Shown piece after piece: positions 39,174 to 51,800 of a DNA stretch of 64,000 bases. Under the pieces are notes generated by a model. It did not search any database, was not told where the DNA came from, and saw only the letters and a list, made by a program, of their open reading frames with translations. Numbering within the stretch: position 1 is the first letter of the stretch; the number at the start of each line of letters is the position of its first letter. Position numbers and translations under genes: made by a program. The stretch covers positions 372,001 to 436,000 of the forward strand of contig JAWVWS010001045.1 in NCBI GenBank assembly GCA_033807775.1, written 5' to 3'. The DNA comes from Saussurea involucrata (lineage: Eukaryota; Streptophyta; Magnoliopsida; Asterales; Asteraceae).

Positions 39174-41443
39174 GGAAAGGTTTCGGGGCCTGTTTTGTCC
39201 ACCCAAAACCCGATAGTGATGGGGGTTTTTCGGCCCGACCGGACCCGACCGATGCTCACCCCTAGTTTTTAGTAGAAAACAACTTTGAAAAGTTACAGCT
39301 TCCGTCCTACAAGTGTTTTGACGATTTACCCATACTTAGAAAACAAATTAAGATTTGACATCTAAATTAAAAACGTACTACTATTTCTTAGGAATCTAAT
39401 CGTCTAAAATGCATATTTTTTGGATCAATGACCAATTTTATATGAATTTTACAAAAACATTGCGCAAAACCCGTTTTAACATGACCAGTTTTGGAAATAC
39501 ATTATTTCGAGCCCCTTAAAGTCGCAATTAGATCTCGTTGTAAACTAGAAAGTTGTTCTAGACACAAAGAGCTTTCCATCGATATATTATACACCTCAAT
39601 CAGACCAATGAGTGAGTGATTTTATACGGATTTTTCAACAAACAGAACTTTATGCTTAGATCTAAGTCCGAAACCCGATGAACCCGACTCGATGAACCCG
39701 AAAACCGATTAGACCCAAAGTCCGAAACTCGAACTTTACTTAGGAAGGGTTTCGGGGCCTGTTTTGTCCACCCAAAACCCGATCGGGATGGGGGTTTTTC
39801 GGCCCGACCCGACCGATGCTCACCCCTAGTTTTTAGTAGAAAACAACTTTGAAAAGTTACAGCTTCCGTCCTACAAGCGTTTTGACAATTTACCCATACT
39901 TAGAGAACAAATTAAGATTTGACATCTAAATTAAAAACGTACTACTATTTCATAGGAATCTAATCGTCTAAAATGCATATTTTTTGGATCAATGACCAAT
40001 TTTATATGCATTTTACAAAAACAGTGCGCAAAACCCGTTTTAACATGACCAGTTTTGGAAATACATTATTTCGAGCCCCTTAAAGTCCTAATTAGATCTC
40101 GTTGTAAACTAGAAAGTTGTTCTAGACACAGAGAGCTTTCCATCTATATATTATACACCTCAATCAGACCAATGAGTGAGTGATTTTATACGGATTTTTC
40201 AACAAACAGAACTTTATGCTTAGATCTAAGTCCGAAACCCGATGAACCCGACCCGATGAACCCGAAAACCGATTAGACCCAAAGTCAGAAACTCGAACTT
40301 TAATTAGGAAGGGTTTCGGGGCCTGTTTTGTCCACCCAAAACCCGATCGGGATGGGGGTTTTTCGGCCCGACCCGACCCGACCGATGCTCACCCCTAGTT
40401 TTTAGTAGAAAACAACTTTGAAAAGTTACAGCTTCCGTCCTACAAGCGTTTTGACGATTTACCCATACTTAGAGAACAAATTAAGATTTGACATCTAAAT
40501 TAAAAACGTACTACTATTTCTTAGGAATCTAATCGTCTAAAATGCATATTTTTTGGATCAATGACCAATTTTATATGAATTTTACAAAAACAGTGCGCAA
40601 AACCCGTTTTAACATGACCAGTTTTGGAAATACATTATTTCGAGCCCCTTAAAGTCGCAATTAGATCTCGTTGTAAACTAGAAAGTTGTTCTAGACACAG
40701 AGAGCTTTCCATCAATATATTATACACTCAATCAGACCAATGAGTGAGTGATTTTATACGGATTTTTCAACAAACAGAACTTTATGCTTAGATCTAAGTC
40801 CGAAACCCGATGAACCCGACCCGATGAACCCGAAAACCGATTAGACCCAAAGTCCGAAACTCGAACTTTACTTAGAAAGGGTTTCGGGGCCTGTTTTGTC
40901 CACCCAAAACCCGATCGGGATGGGGGTTTTTCGGCCCGACCCGACCCGACCGATGCTCACCCCTAGTTTTTAGTAGAAAACAACTTTGAAAAGTTACAGC
41001 TTCCGTCCTACAAGCGTTTTGACGATTTACCCATACTTAGAAAACAAATTAAGATTTGAGATCTAAATTAAAAACGTACTACTATTTCTTAGGAATCTAA
41101 TCGTCTAAAATGCATATTTTTTGGATCAATGACCAATTTTATATGAATTTTACAAAAACAGTGCGCAAAACCCGTTTTAACATGACCAGTTTTGGAAATA
41201 CATTATTTCGAGCCCCTTAAAGTCGCAATTAGATCTCGTTGTAAACTAGAAAGTTGTTCTAGACACAGAGAGCTTTCCATCGATATATTATACACCTCAA
41301 TCAGACCAATGAGTGAGTGATTTTATACGGATTTTTCAACAAACAGAACTTTATGCTTAGATCTAAGTCCGAAACCCGATGAACCCGACCCGATGAACCC
41401 GAAAACCGATTAGACCCAAAGTCCGAAACTCGAACTTTACCTA
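39174..41443 (+). repeat. Four-monomer block A-B-C-D, copy 2 (2270 bp)
   Basis: Monomers start at 39174, 39743, 40307 and 40875 and repeat the A, B, C and D marker sets with identical unit lengths (569, 564, 568, 569). Private changes include CGACCGGACCC near 39237, AAGTCCTAATT near 40083, TTTAATTAGG at the start of C and GAGATCTAA in D near 41059. Both copies share the loss of the CGATCG palindrome in their A unit. Confidence 0.93.
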
Positions 41444-43145
41444 GGAAGGGTTTCGGGGCCTGTTTTGTCCACCCAAAACCCGATAGTGATGGGGGTTTTT
41501 CGGCCCGACCCGACCCGACCGATGCTCACCCCTAGTTTTTAGTAGAAAACAACTTTGAAAAGTTACAGCTTCCGTCCTACAAGTGTTTTGACGATTTACC
41601 CATACTTAGAAAACAAATTAAGATTTGACATCTAAATTAAAAACGTACTACTATTTCTTAGGAATCTAATCGTCTAAAATGCATATTTTTTGGATCAATG
41701 ACCAATTTTATATGAATTTTACAAAAACATTGCGCAAAACCCGTTTTAACATGACCAGTTTTGGAAATACATTATTTCGAGCCCCTTAAAGTCGCAATTA
41801 GATCTCGTTGTAAACTAGAAAGTTGTTCTAGACACAAAGAGCTTTCCATCGATATATTATACACCTCAATCAGACCAATGAGTGAGTGATTTTATACGGA
41901 TTTTTCAACAAACAGAACTTTATGCTTAGATCTAAGTCCGAAACCCGATGAACCCGACTCGATGAACCCGAAAACCGATTAGACCCAAAGTCCGAAACTC
42001 GAACTTTACTTAGGAAGGGTTTCGGGGCCTGTTTTGTCCACCCAAAACCCGATCGGGATGGGGGTTTTTCGGCCCGACCCGACCGATGCTCACCCCTAGT
42101 TTTTAGTAGAAAACAACTTTGAAAAGTTACAGCTTCCGTCCTACAAGCGTTTTGACGATTTACCCATACTTAGAGAACAAATTAAGATTTGACATCTAAA
42201 TTAAAAACGTACTACTATTTCATAGGAATCTAATCGTCTAAAATGCATATTTTTTGGATCAATGACCAATTTTATATGCATTTTACAAAAACAGTGCGCA
42301 AAACCCGTTTTAACATGACCAGTTTTGGAAATACATTATTTCGAGCCCCTTAAAGTCGCAATTAGATCTCGTTGTAAACTAGAAAGTTGTTCTAGACACA
42401 GAGAGCTTTCCATCTATATATTATACACCTCAATCAGACCAATGAGTGAGTGATTTTATACGGATTTTTCAACAAACATAACTTTATGCTTAGATCTAAG
42501 TCCGAAACCCGATGAACCCGACCCGATGAACCCGAAAACCGATTAGACCCAAAGTCCGAAACTCGAACTTTACTTAGGAAGGGTTTCGGGGCCTGTTTTG
42601 TCCACCCAAAACCCGATCGGGATGGGGGTTTTTCGGCCCGACCCGACCCGACCGATGCTCACCCCTAGTTTTTAGTAGAAAACAACTTTGAAAAGTTACA
42701 GCTTCCGTCCTACAAGCGTTTTGACGATTTACCCATACTTAGAGAATAAATTAAGATTTGACATCTAAATTAAAAACGTACTACTATTTCTTAGGAATCT
42801 AATCGTCTAAAATGCATATTTTTTGGATCAATGACCAATTTTATATGAATTTTACAAAAACAGTGCGCAAAACCCGTTTTAACATGACCAGTTTTGGAAA
42901 TACATTATTTCGAGCCCCTTAAAGTCGCAATTAGATCTCGTTGTAAACTAGAAAGTTGTTCTAGACACAGAGAGCTTTCCATCGATATATTATACACCTC
43001 AATCAGACCAATGAGTGAGTGATTTTATACGGATTTTTCAACAAACAGAACTTTATGCTTAGATCTAAGTCCGAAACCCGATGAACCCGACCCGATGAAC
43101 CCCAAAACCGATTAGACCCAAAGTCCGAAACTCGAACTTTACTTA
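41444..43145 (+). repeat. Three-monomer block A-B-D, copy 1 (1702 bp)
   Basis: Monomers start at 41444 (A), 42013 (B) and 42577. A and B carry the same markers as in the four-monomer blocks. The third unit lacks the C marker TATACACTCA and has GAGAATAAATT with GAACCCCAAAACC. Relative to the upstream blocks, one monomer (C) is missing, which shortens the period from 2270 to 1702 bp. Confidence 0.92.
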
Positions 43146-44847
43146 GGAAGGGTTTCGGGGCCTGTTTTGTCCACCCAAAACCCGATAGTGATGGGGGTTT
43201 TTCGGCCCGACCCGACCCGACCGATGCTCACCCCTAGTTTTTAGTAGAAAACAACTTTGAAAAGTTACAGCTTCCGTCCTACAAGTGTTTTGACGATTTA
43301 CCCATACTTAGAAAACAAATTAAGATTTGACATCTAAATTAAAAACGTACTACTATTTCTTAGGAATCTAATCGTCTAAAATGCATATTTTTTGGATCAA
43401 TGACCAATTTTATATGAATTTTACAAAAACATTGCGCAAAACCCGTTTTAACATGACCAGTTTTGGAAATACATTATTTCGAGCCCCTTAAAGTCGCAAT
43501 TAGATCTCGTTGTAAACTAGAAAGTTGTTCTAGACACAAAGAGCTTTCCATCGATATATTATACACCTCAATCAGACCAACGAGTGAGTGATTTTATACG
43601 GATTTTTCAACAAACAGAACTTTATGCTTAGATCTAAGTCCGAAACCCGATGAACCCGACTCGATGAACCCGAAAACCGATTAGACCCAAAGTTCGAAAC
43701 TCGAACTTTACTTAGGAAGGGTTTCGGGGCCTGTTTTGTCCACCCAAAACCCGATCGGGATGGGGGTTTTTCGGCCCGACCCGACCGATGCTCACCCCTA
43801 GTTTTTAGTAGAAAACAACTTTGAAAAGTTACAGCTTCCGTCCTACAAGCGTTTTGACGATTTACCCATACTTAGAGAACAAATTAAGATTTGACATCTA
43901 AATTAAAAACGTACTACTATTTCATAGGAATCTAATCGTCTAAAATGCATATTTTTTGGATCAATGACCAATTTTATATGCATTTTACAAAAACAGTGCG
44001 CAAAACCCGTTTTAACATGACCAGTTTTGGAAATACATTATTTCGAGCCCCTTAAAGTCGCAATTAGATCTCGTTGTAAACTAGAAAGTTGTTCTAGACA
44101 CAGAGAGCTTTCCATCTATATATTATACACCTCAATCAGACCAATGAGTGAGTGATTTTATACGGATTTTTCAACAAACATAACTTTATGCTTAGATCTA
44201 AGTCCGAAACCCGATGAACCCGACCCGATGAACCCGAAAACCGATTAGACCCAAAGTCCGAAACTCGAACTTTACTTAGGAAGGGTTTCGGGGCCTGTTT
44301 TGTCCACCCAAAACCCGATCGGGATGGGGGTTTTTCGGCCCGACCCGACCCGACCGATGCTCACCCCTAGTTTTTAGTAGAAAACAACTTTGAAAAGTTA
44401 CAGCTTCCGTCCTACAAGCGTTTTGACGATTTACCCATACTTAGAGAATAAATTAAGATTTGACATCTAAATTAAAAACGTACTACTATTTCTTAGGAAT
44501 CTAATCGTCTAAAATGCATATTTTTTGGATCAATGACCAATTTTATATGAATTTTACAAAAACAGTGCGCAAAACCCGTTTTAACATGACCAGTTTTGGA
44601 AATACATTATTTCGAGCCCCTTAAAGTCGCAATTAGATCTCGTTGTAAACTAGAAAGTTGTTCTAGACACATAGAGCTTTCCATCGATATATTATACACC
44701 TCAATCAGACCAATGAGTGAGTGATTTTATACGGATTTTTCAACAAACAGAACTTTATGCTTAGATCTAAGTCCGAAACCCGATGAACCCGACCCGATGA
44801 ACCCCAAAACCGATTAGACCCAAAGTCCGAAACTCGAACTTTACTTA
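43146..44847 (+). repeat. Three-monomer block A-B-D, copy 2 (1702 bp)
   Basis: Monomers start at 43146, 43715 and 44279. The third unit again has GAGAATAAATT and GAACCCCAAAACC, so this block and 41444-43145 are sister copies of one amplification. The B unit also shares AACATAAC with 42013. Private differences include AAGTTCGAAAC near 43693 and ACACATAGAGC near 44670. Confidence 0.93.
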
Positions 44848-47685
44848 GGAAGGGTTTCGGGGCCTGTTTTGTCCACCCAAAACCCGATAGTGATGGGGGT
44901 TTTTCGGCCCGACCCGACCCGACCGATGCTCACCCCTAGTTTTTAGTAGAAAACAACTTTGAAAAGTTACAGCTTCCGTCCTACAAGTGTTTTGACGATT
45001 TACCCATACTTAGAAAACAAATTAAGATTTGACATCTAAATTAAAAACGTACTACTATTTCTTAGGAATCTAATCGTCTAAAATGCATATTTTTTGGATC
45101 AATGACCAATTTTATATGAATTTTACAAAAACATTGCGCAAAACCCGTTTTAACATGACCAGTTTTGGAAATACATTATTTCGAGCCCCTTAAAGTCGCA
45201 ATTAGATCTCGTTGTAAACTAGAAAGTTGTTCTAGACACAAAGAGCTTTCCATCGATATATTATACACCTCAATCAGACCAACGAGTGAGTGATTTTATA
45301 CGGATTTTTCAACAAACAAAACTTTATGCTTAGATCTAAGTCCGAAACCCGATGAACCCGACTCGATGAACCCGAAAACCGATTAGACCCAAAGTCCGAA
45401 ACTCGAACTTTACTTAGGAAGGGTTTCGGGGCCTGTTTTGTCCACCCAAAACCCGATCGGGATGGGGGTTTTTCGGCCCGACCCGACCGATGCTCACCCC
45501 TAGTTTTTAGTAGAAAACAACTTTGAAAAGTTACAGCTTCCGTCCTACAAGCGTTTTGACGATTTACCCATACTTAGAGAACAAATTAAGATTTGACATC
45601 TAAATTAAAAACGTACTACTATTTCATAGGAATCTAATCGTCTAAAATGCATATTTTTTGGATCAATGACCAATTTTATATGCATTTTACAAAAACAGTG
45701 CGCAAAACCCGTTTTAACATGACCAGTTTTGGAAATACATTATTTCGAGCCCCTTAAAGTCGCAATTAGATCTCGTTGTAAACTAGAAAGTTGTTCTAGA
45801 CACAGAGAGCTTTCCATCTATATATTATACACCTCAATCAGACCAATGAGTGAGTGATTTTATACGGATTTTTCAACAAACAGAACTTTATGCTTAGATC
45901 TAAGTCCGAAACCCGATGAACCCGACCCGATGAACCCGAAAACCGATTAGACCCAAAGTCCGAAACTCGAACTTTACTTAGGAAGGGTTTCGGGGCCTGT
46001 TTTGTCCACCCAAAACCCGATCGGGATGGGGGTTTTTCGACCCGACCCGACCCGACCGATGCTCACCCCTAGTTTTTAGTAGAAAACAACTTTGAAAAGT
46101 TACAGCTTCCGTCCTTCAAGCGTTTTGACGATTTACCCATACTTAGAGAACAAATTAAGATTTGACATCTAAATTAAAAACGTACTACTATTTCTTAGGA
46201 ATCTAATCGTCTAAAATTCATATTTTTTGGATCAATGACCAATTTTATATGAATTTTACAAAAACAGTGCGCAAAACACGTTTTAACATGACCAGTTTTG
46301 GAAATACATTATTTCGAGCCCCTTAAAGTCGCAATTAGATCTCGTTGTAAACTAGAAAGTTGTTCTAGACACAGAGAGCTTTCCATCGATATATTATACA
46401 CCTCAATCAGACCAATGAGTGAGTGATTTTATACGGATTTTTCAACAAACAGAACTTTATGCTTAGATCTATGTCCGAAACCCGATGAACCCGACCCGAT
46501 GAACCCGAAAACCGATTGGACCCAAAGTCCGAAACTCGAACTTTACTTAGGAAGAGTTTCGGGGCCTGTTTTTCCACCCAAAACCCGATCGGGATGGGGG
46601 GTTTTCGGCCCGACCCGACCCGACCGATGCTCACCCCTAGTTTTTAGTAGAAAACAACTTTGAAAAGTTACAGCTTCCGTCCTACAAGCGTTTTGACGAT
46701 TTACCCATGGTTAGAGAACAAATTAAGATTTGACATCTTAATTAAAAACGTACTACTATTTCTTAGGAATCTAATCGTCTAAAATGCATATTTTTTGGAT
46801 CAATGACCAATTTTATATGAATTTTACAAAAACAGTGCGCAAAACCCGTTTTAACATGACCAGTTTTGGAAATACATTATTTCGAGCCCCTTAAAGTCGC
46901 AATTAGATCTCGTTGTAAACTAGAAAGTTGTTCTAGACACAGAGAGCTTTCCATCAATATATTATACACTCAATCAGACCAATGAGTGAGTGATTTTATA
47001 CGGATTTTTCAACAAACAGAACTTTATGCTTAGATCTAAGTCCGAAACCCGATGAACCCGACCCGATGAACCCGAAAACCGATTAGACCCAAAGTCCGAA
47101 ACTCGAACTTTACTTAGAAAGGGTTTCGGGGCCTGTTTTGTCCACCCAAAACCCGATCGGGATGGGGGTTTTTCGGCCCGACCCGACCCGACCGATGCTC
47201 ACCCCTAGTTTTTAGTAGAAAACAACTTTGAAAAGTTACAGCTTCCGTCCTACAAGCGTTTTGACGATTTACCCATACTTAGAGAACAAATTAAGATTTG
47301 ACATCTAAATTAAAAACGTACTACTATTTCTTAGGAATCTAATCGTCTAAAATGCATATTTTTTGGATCAATGACCAATTTTATATGAATTTTACAAAAA
47401 CAGTGCGCAAAACCCGTTTTAACATGACCAGTTTTGGAAATACATTATTTCGAGCCCCTTAAAGTCGCAATTAGATCTCGTTGTAAACTAGAAAGTTGTT
47501 CTAGACACAGAGAGCTTTCCATCGATATATTATACACCTCAATCAGACCAATGAGTGAGTGATTTTATACGGATTTTTCAACAAACAGAACTTTATGCTT
47601 AGATCTAAGTCCGAAACCCGATGAACCCGACCCGATGAACCCGAAAACCGATTGGACCCAAAGTCCGAAACTCGAACTTTACTTA
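44848..47685 (+). repeat. Five-monomer block A-B-E-F-D (2838 bp)
   Basis: Monomers start at 44848 (A), 45417 (B), 45981, 46550 and 47117. A and B are of the family used in the 3- and 4-monomer blocks. The last three match the last three of the 34067 block in order: AAAATTCATATT, then GTTTTTCCACCC with TATACACTCAATC, then CTTAGAAAGGG. The array therefore returns to a five-monomer form on the far side of the shortened blocks. Confidence 0.9.
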
Positions 47686-48808
47686 GGAAGGGTTTCGGGG
47701 CCTGTTTTGTCCACCCAAAACCCGATCGGGATGGGGGTTTTTCGGCCCGACCCGACCCGACCGATGCTCACCCCTAGTTTTTAGTAGAAAACAACTTTGA
47801 AAAGTTACAGCTTCCGTCCTACAAGCGTTTTGACGATTTACCCATACTTAGAGAACAAATTAAGATTTGACATTTAAATTAAAAACGTACTACTATTTCT
47901 TAGGAATCTAATCGTCTAAAATGCATATTTTTTGGATCAATGACCAATTTTATATGAATTTTATAAAAACAGTGCGCAAAACCCGTTATAACATGACCAG
48001 TTTTGGAAAATACATTATTTCGAGCCCCTTAAAGTCGCAATTAGATCTCGTTGTAAACTAGAAAGTTGTTCTAGACACAGAGAGCTTTCCATCAATATAT
48101 TATACACCTCAATCAGACCAATGAGTGAGTGATTTTATACGGATTTTCAACAAACAGAACTTTATGCTTAGATCTAAGTCCGAAACCAGATGAACCCGAC
48201 CCGATGAACCCGAAAACCGATTGGACCCAAAGTCCGAAACTCGAACTTTACTTAGGAAGGGTTTCGGGGCCTGTTTTGTCCACCCAAAACCCGATCGGGA
48301 TGGGGTTTTTCGGCCCGACCCGACCCGACCGATGCTCACCCCTAGTTTTTAGTAGAAAACAACTTTGAAAAGTTACAGCTTCCGTCCTACAAGCGTTTTG
48401 ATGATTTACCCATACTTAGAGAACAAATTAAGATTTGAAATCTAAATTAAAAACGTACTACTATTTCTTAGGAATATAATCGTCTAAAATGCATATTTTT
48501 TGGATCAATCACCAATTTTATATGAATTTTACAAAAACAGTGCGGAAAACCCGTTTTAACATGACCAGTTTTGGAAATACATTATTTCGAGCCCCTTAAA
48601 GTCGCAATTAGATCTCGTTGTAAACTAGAAAGTTGTTCTAGACACAGAGAGCTTTCCATCGATATATTATACACCTCAATCAGACCAATGAGTGAGTGAT
48701 TTTATACGGATTTTTCAACAAACAGAACTTTATGCTTAGATCTAAGTCCGAAACCCGATGAACCCGAAAACCGATTAGACCCAAAGTCCGAAACTCGAAC
48801 TTTACTTA
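47686..48808 (+). repeat. Two divergent monomers at a block boundary
   Basis: Monomers start at 47686 and 48255. The first carries many singletons (TTTTATAAAAAC, CCCGTTATAAC, GGAAAATAC with one extra A, GGATTTTCAAC with one fewer T, AAACCAGATG). The second has a shortened GGGGTTTTT, GGAATATAATC, AATCACCAA, GTGCGGAAAAC and one 14-bp copy (554 bp). The missing T near 48145 joins two frames on the plus strand, producing a short chance open frame at 48129-48368. Confidence 0.85.
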
Positions 48809-51800
48809 GGAAGGGTTTCGGGGCCTGTTTTGTCCACCCAAAACCCGATCGGGATGGGGGTTTTTCGGCCCGACTCGACCCGACCGATGCTCACCCCTAG
48901 TTTTTAGTAGAAAACAACTTTGAAAAGTTACAATCCGTCCTACAAGCGTTTTGACTATTTACCCATACTTAGAGAACAAATTAAGATTTGACATCTAAAT
49001 TAAAAACGTACTACTATTTCTTAGGAATCTAATCGTCTAAAATGCATATTTTTTGGATCAATGACCAATTTTATATGAATTTTACAAAAACAGTGCGCAA
49101 AACCCGTTTTAACATGACCAGTTTTGGAAATACATTATTTCGAGCCCCTTAAAGTCGCAATTAGATCTCGTTGTAAACTAGAAAGTTGTTCTAGACACAG
49201 AGAGCTTTCCATCGATATATTATACACCTCAATCAGACCAATGAGTGAGTGATTTTATACGGATTTTTCAACAAACAGAACTTTATGCTTAGATCTAAGT
49301 CCGAAACCCGATGAACCCGAAAACCGATTAGATCCAAAGTCCGAAACTCGAACTTTACTTAGGAAGGGTTTCGGGGCCTGTTTTGTCCACCCAAAACCCG
49401 ATAGTGATGGGGGTTTTTCGGCCCGACCCGACCCGACCGATGCTCACCCCTAGTTTTTAGTAGAAAACAACTTTGAAAAGTTACAGCTTCCGTCCTACAA
49501 GTGTTTTGACGATTTACCCATACTTAGAAAAAACAAATTAAGATTTGACATCTAGATTAAAAACGTACTACTATTTCTTAGGAATCTAATCGTATAAAAT
49601 GCATATTTTTTGTATCAATGACCAATTTTATATGAATTTTACAAAAACAGTGCGCAAAACCCGTTTTAACCTGACCAGTTTTGGAAATACATTATTTCGT
49701 GCCCCTTAAAGTCGCAATTAGATCTCGTTGTAAACTAGAAAGTTGTTCTGGACACAGAGAGCTTTCCATCGATATATTATACACCTCAATCAGACCAATG
49801 AGTGAGTGATTTTATACGGATTTTTCAACAAACAGAACTTTATGCTTAGATCTAAGTCTGAAACCCGATGAACCCGACCCGATGAACCCGAAAACCGATT
49901 GGACCCAAAGTCCGAAAATCGAACTTTACTTAGGAAGGGTTTCGGGGCCTGTTTTGTCCACCCAAAACCCGATCGGGATGGGGGTTTTTCGGCCCGACCC
50001 GACCCGACCGATGCTCACCCCTAGTTTTTAGTAGAAAACAACTTTGAAAAGTTACAGCTTCCGTCCTACAAGCGTTTTGACGATTTACCCATACTTAGAG
50101 AACAAATTAAGATTTGACATCTAAATTAAAAACGTACTACTATTTCTTAGGAATCTAATCGTCTAAAATGCATATTTTTTGGATCAATGACCAATTTTAT
50201 ATGAATTTTACAAAAACAGTGCGCAAAACCCGTTTTAACATGACCAGTTTTGGAAATACATTATTTCGAGCCCCTTAAAGTCGCAATTAGATCTCGTTGT
50301 AAACTAGAAAGTTGTTCTAGACACAGAGAGCTTTCCATCGATGTATTATACACCTCAATCAGACCAATGAGTGAGTGATTTTATACGGATTTTTCAACAA
50401 ACAAAACTTTATGCTTAGATCTAAGTCCGAAACCCGATGAACCCGAAAACCGATTAGACCCAAAGTCCGAAACTCGAACTTTACTTAGGAAGGGATTCGG
50501 GGCCTGTTTTGTCCACCAAAAACCCGATCGGGATGGGGGTTTTTCGGCCCGACTCGACCCGACCGATGCTCACCCCTAGTTTTTAGTAGAAAACAACTTT
50601 GAAAAGTTACAATCCGTCCTACAAGCGTTTTGACTATTTACCCATACTTAGAGAACAAATTAAGATTTGACATCTAAATTAAAAACGTACTACTATTTCT
50701 TAGGAATCTAATCGTCTAAAATGCATATTTTTTTGATCAATGACCAATTTATATGAATTTTACAAAAACAGTGCGCAAAACCCGTTTTAACATGACCAGT
50801 TTTGGAAATACATTATTTCGAGCCCCTTAAAGTCGCAATTAGATCTCGTTGTAAACTAGAAAGTTGTTCTAGACACAGAGAGCTTTCCATCGATATATTA
50901 TACACCTCAATCAGACCAAAGAGTGAGTGATTTTATACGGATTTTTCAACAAACAGAACTTTATGCTTAGATCTAAGTCCGAAACCCGATGAACCCGACC
51001 CGATGAACCCGAAAACCGATTAAACCCAAAGTCCGAAACTCGAACTTTACTTAGGAAGGGTTTCGGGGCCTGTTTTGTCCACCCAAAACCCGATCGGGAT
51101 GGGGGTTTTTCGGCCCGACCCGACCCGACCGATGCTCACCCCTAGTTTTTAGTAGAAAACAACTTTGAAAAGTTACAGCTTCCGTCCTACAAGTGTTTTG
51201 ACGATTTACCCATACATAGAAAACAAATTAAGATTTGACATCTAAATTAAAAACGTACTACTATTTCTTAGGAATCTAATCGTCTAAAATGCATATTTTT
51301 TGGATCAATGACCAATTTTATAAGAATTTTACAAAAACAGTGCGCAAAACCCGTTTTAACATGACCAGTTTTGGAAATACATTATTTCGAGCCCCTTAAA
51401 GTCGCAATTAGATCTCGTTGTAAACTAGAAAGTTGTTGACACAGAGAGCTTTCCATCGATATATTATACACCTCAATCAGACCAATGAGTGAGTGATTTT
51501 ATACGGATTTTTCAACAAACAGAACTTTATGCTTAGATCTAAGTCCGAAACCCGATGAACCCGACCCGATGAACCCGAAAACCGATTGGACCCAAAGTCC
51601 GAAACTCGAACTTTACTTGGGAAGGGTTTCGGGGCCTGTTTTGTCCACCCAAAACCCGATCGGGATGGGGGTTTTTCGGCCCGACCCGACCCGACCGATG
51701 CTCACCCCTAGTTTTTAGTAGAAAATAACTTTGAAAAGTTACAGCTTCCGTCCTACAAGCGTTTTGACGATTTACCCATACTTAGAGAACAAATTAAGAT

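Noticed and set aside
48129..48368. Plus-strand open frame of 79 codons
   Set aside because: It exists only because monomer 47686 lost one T near 48145; it starts with GTG and has no counterpart in the other 111 monomers.
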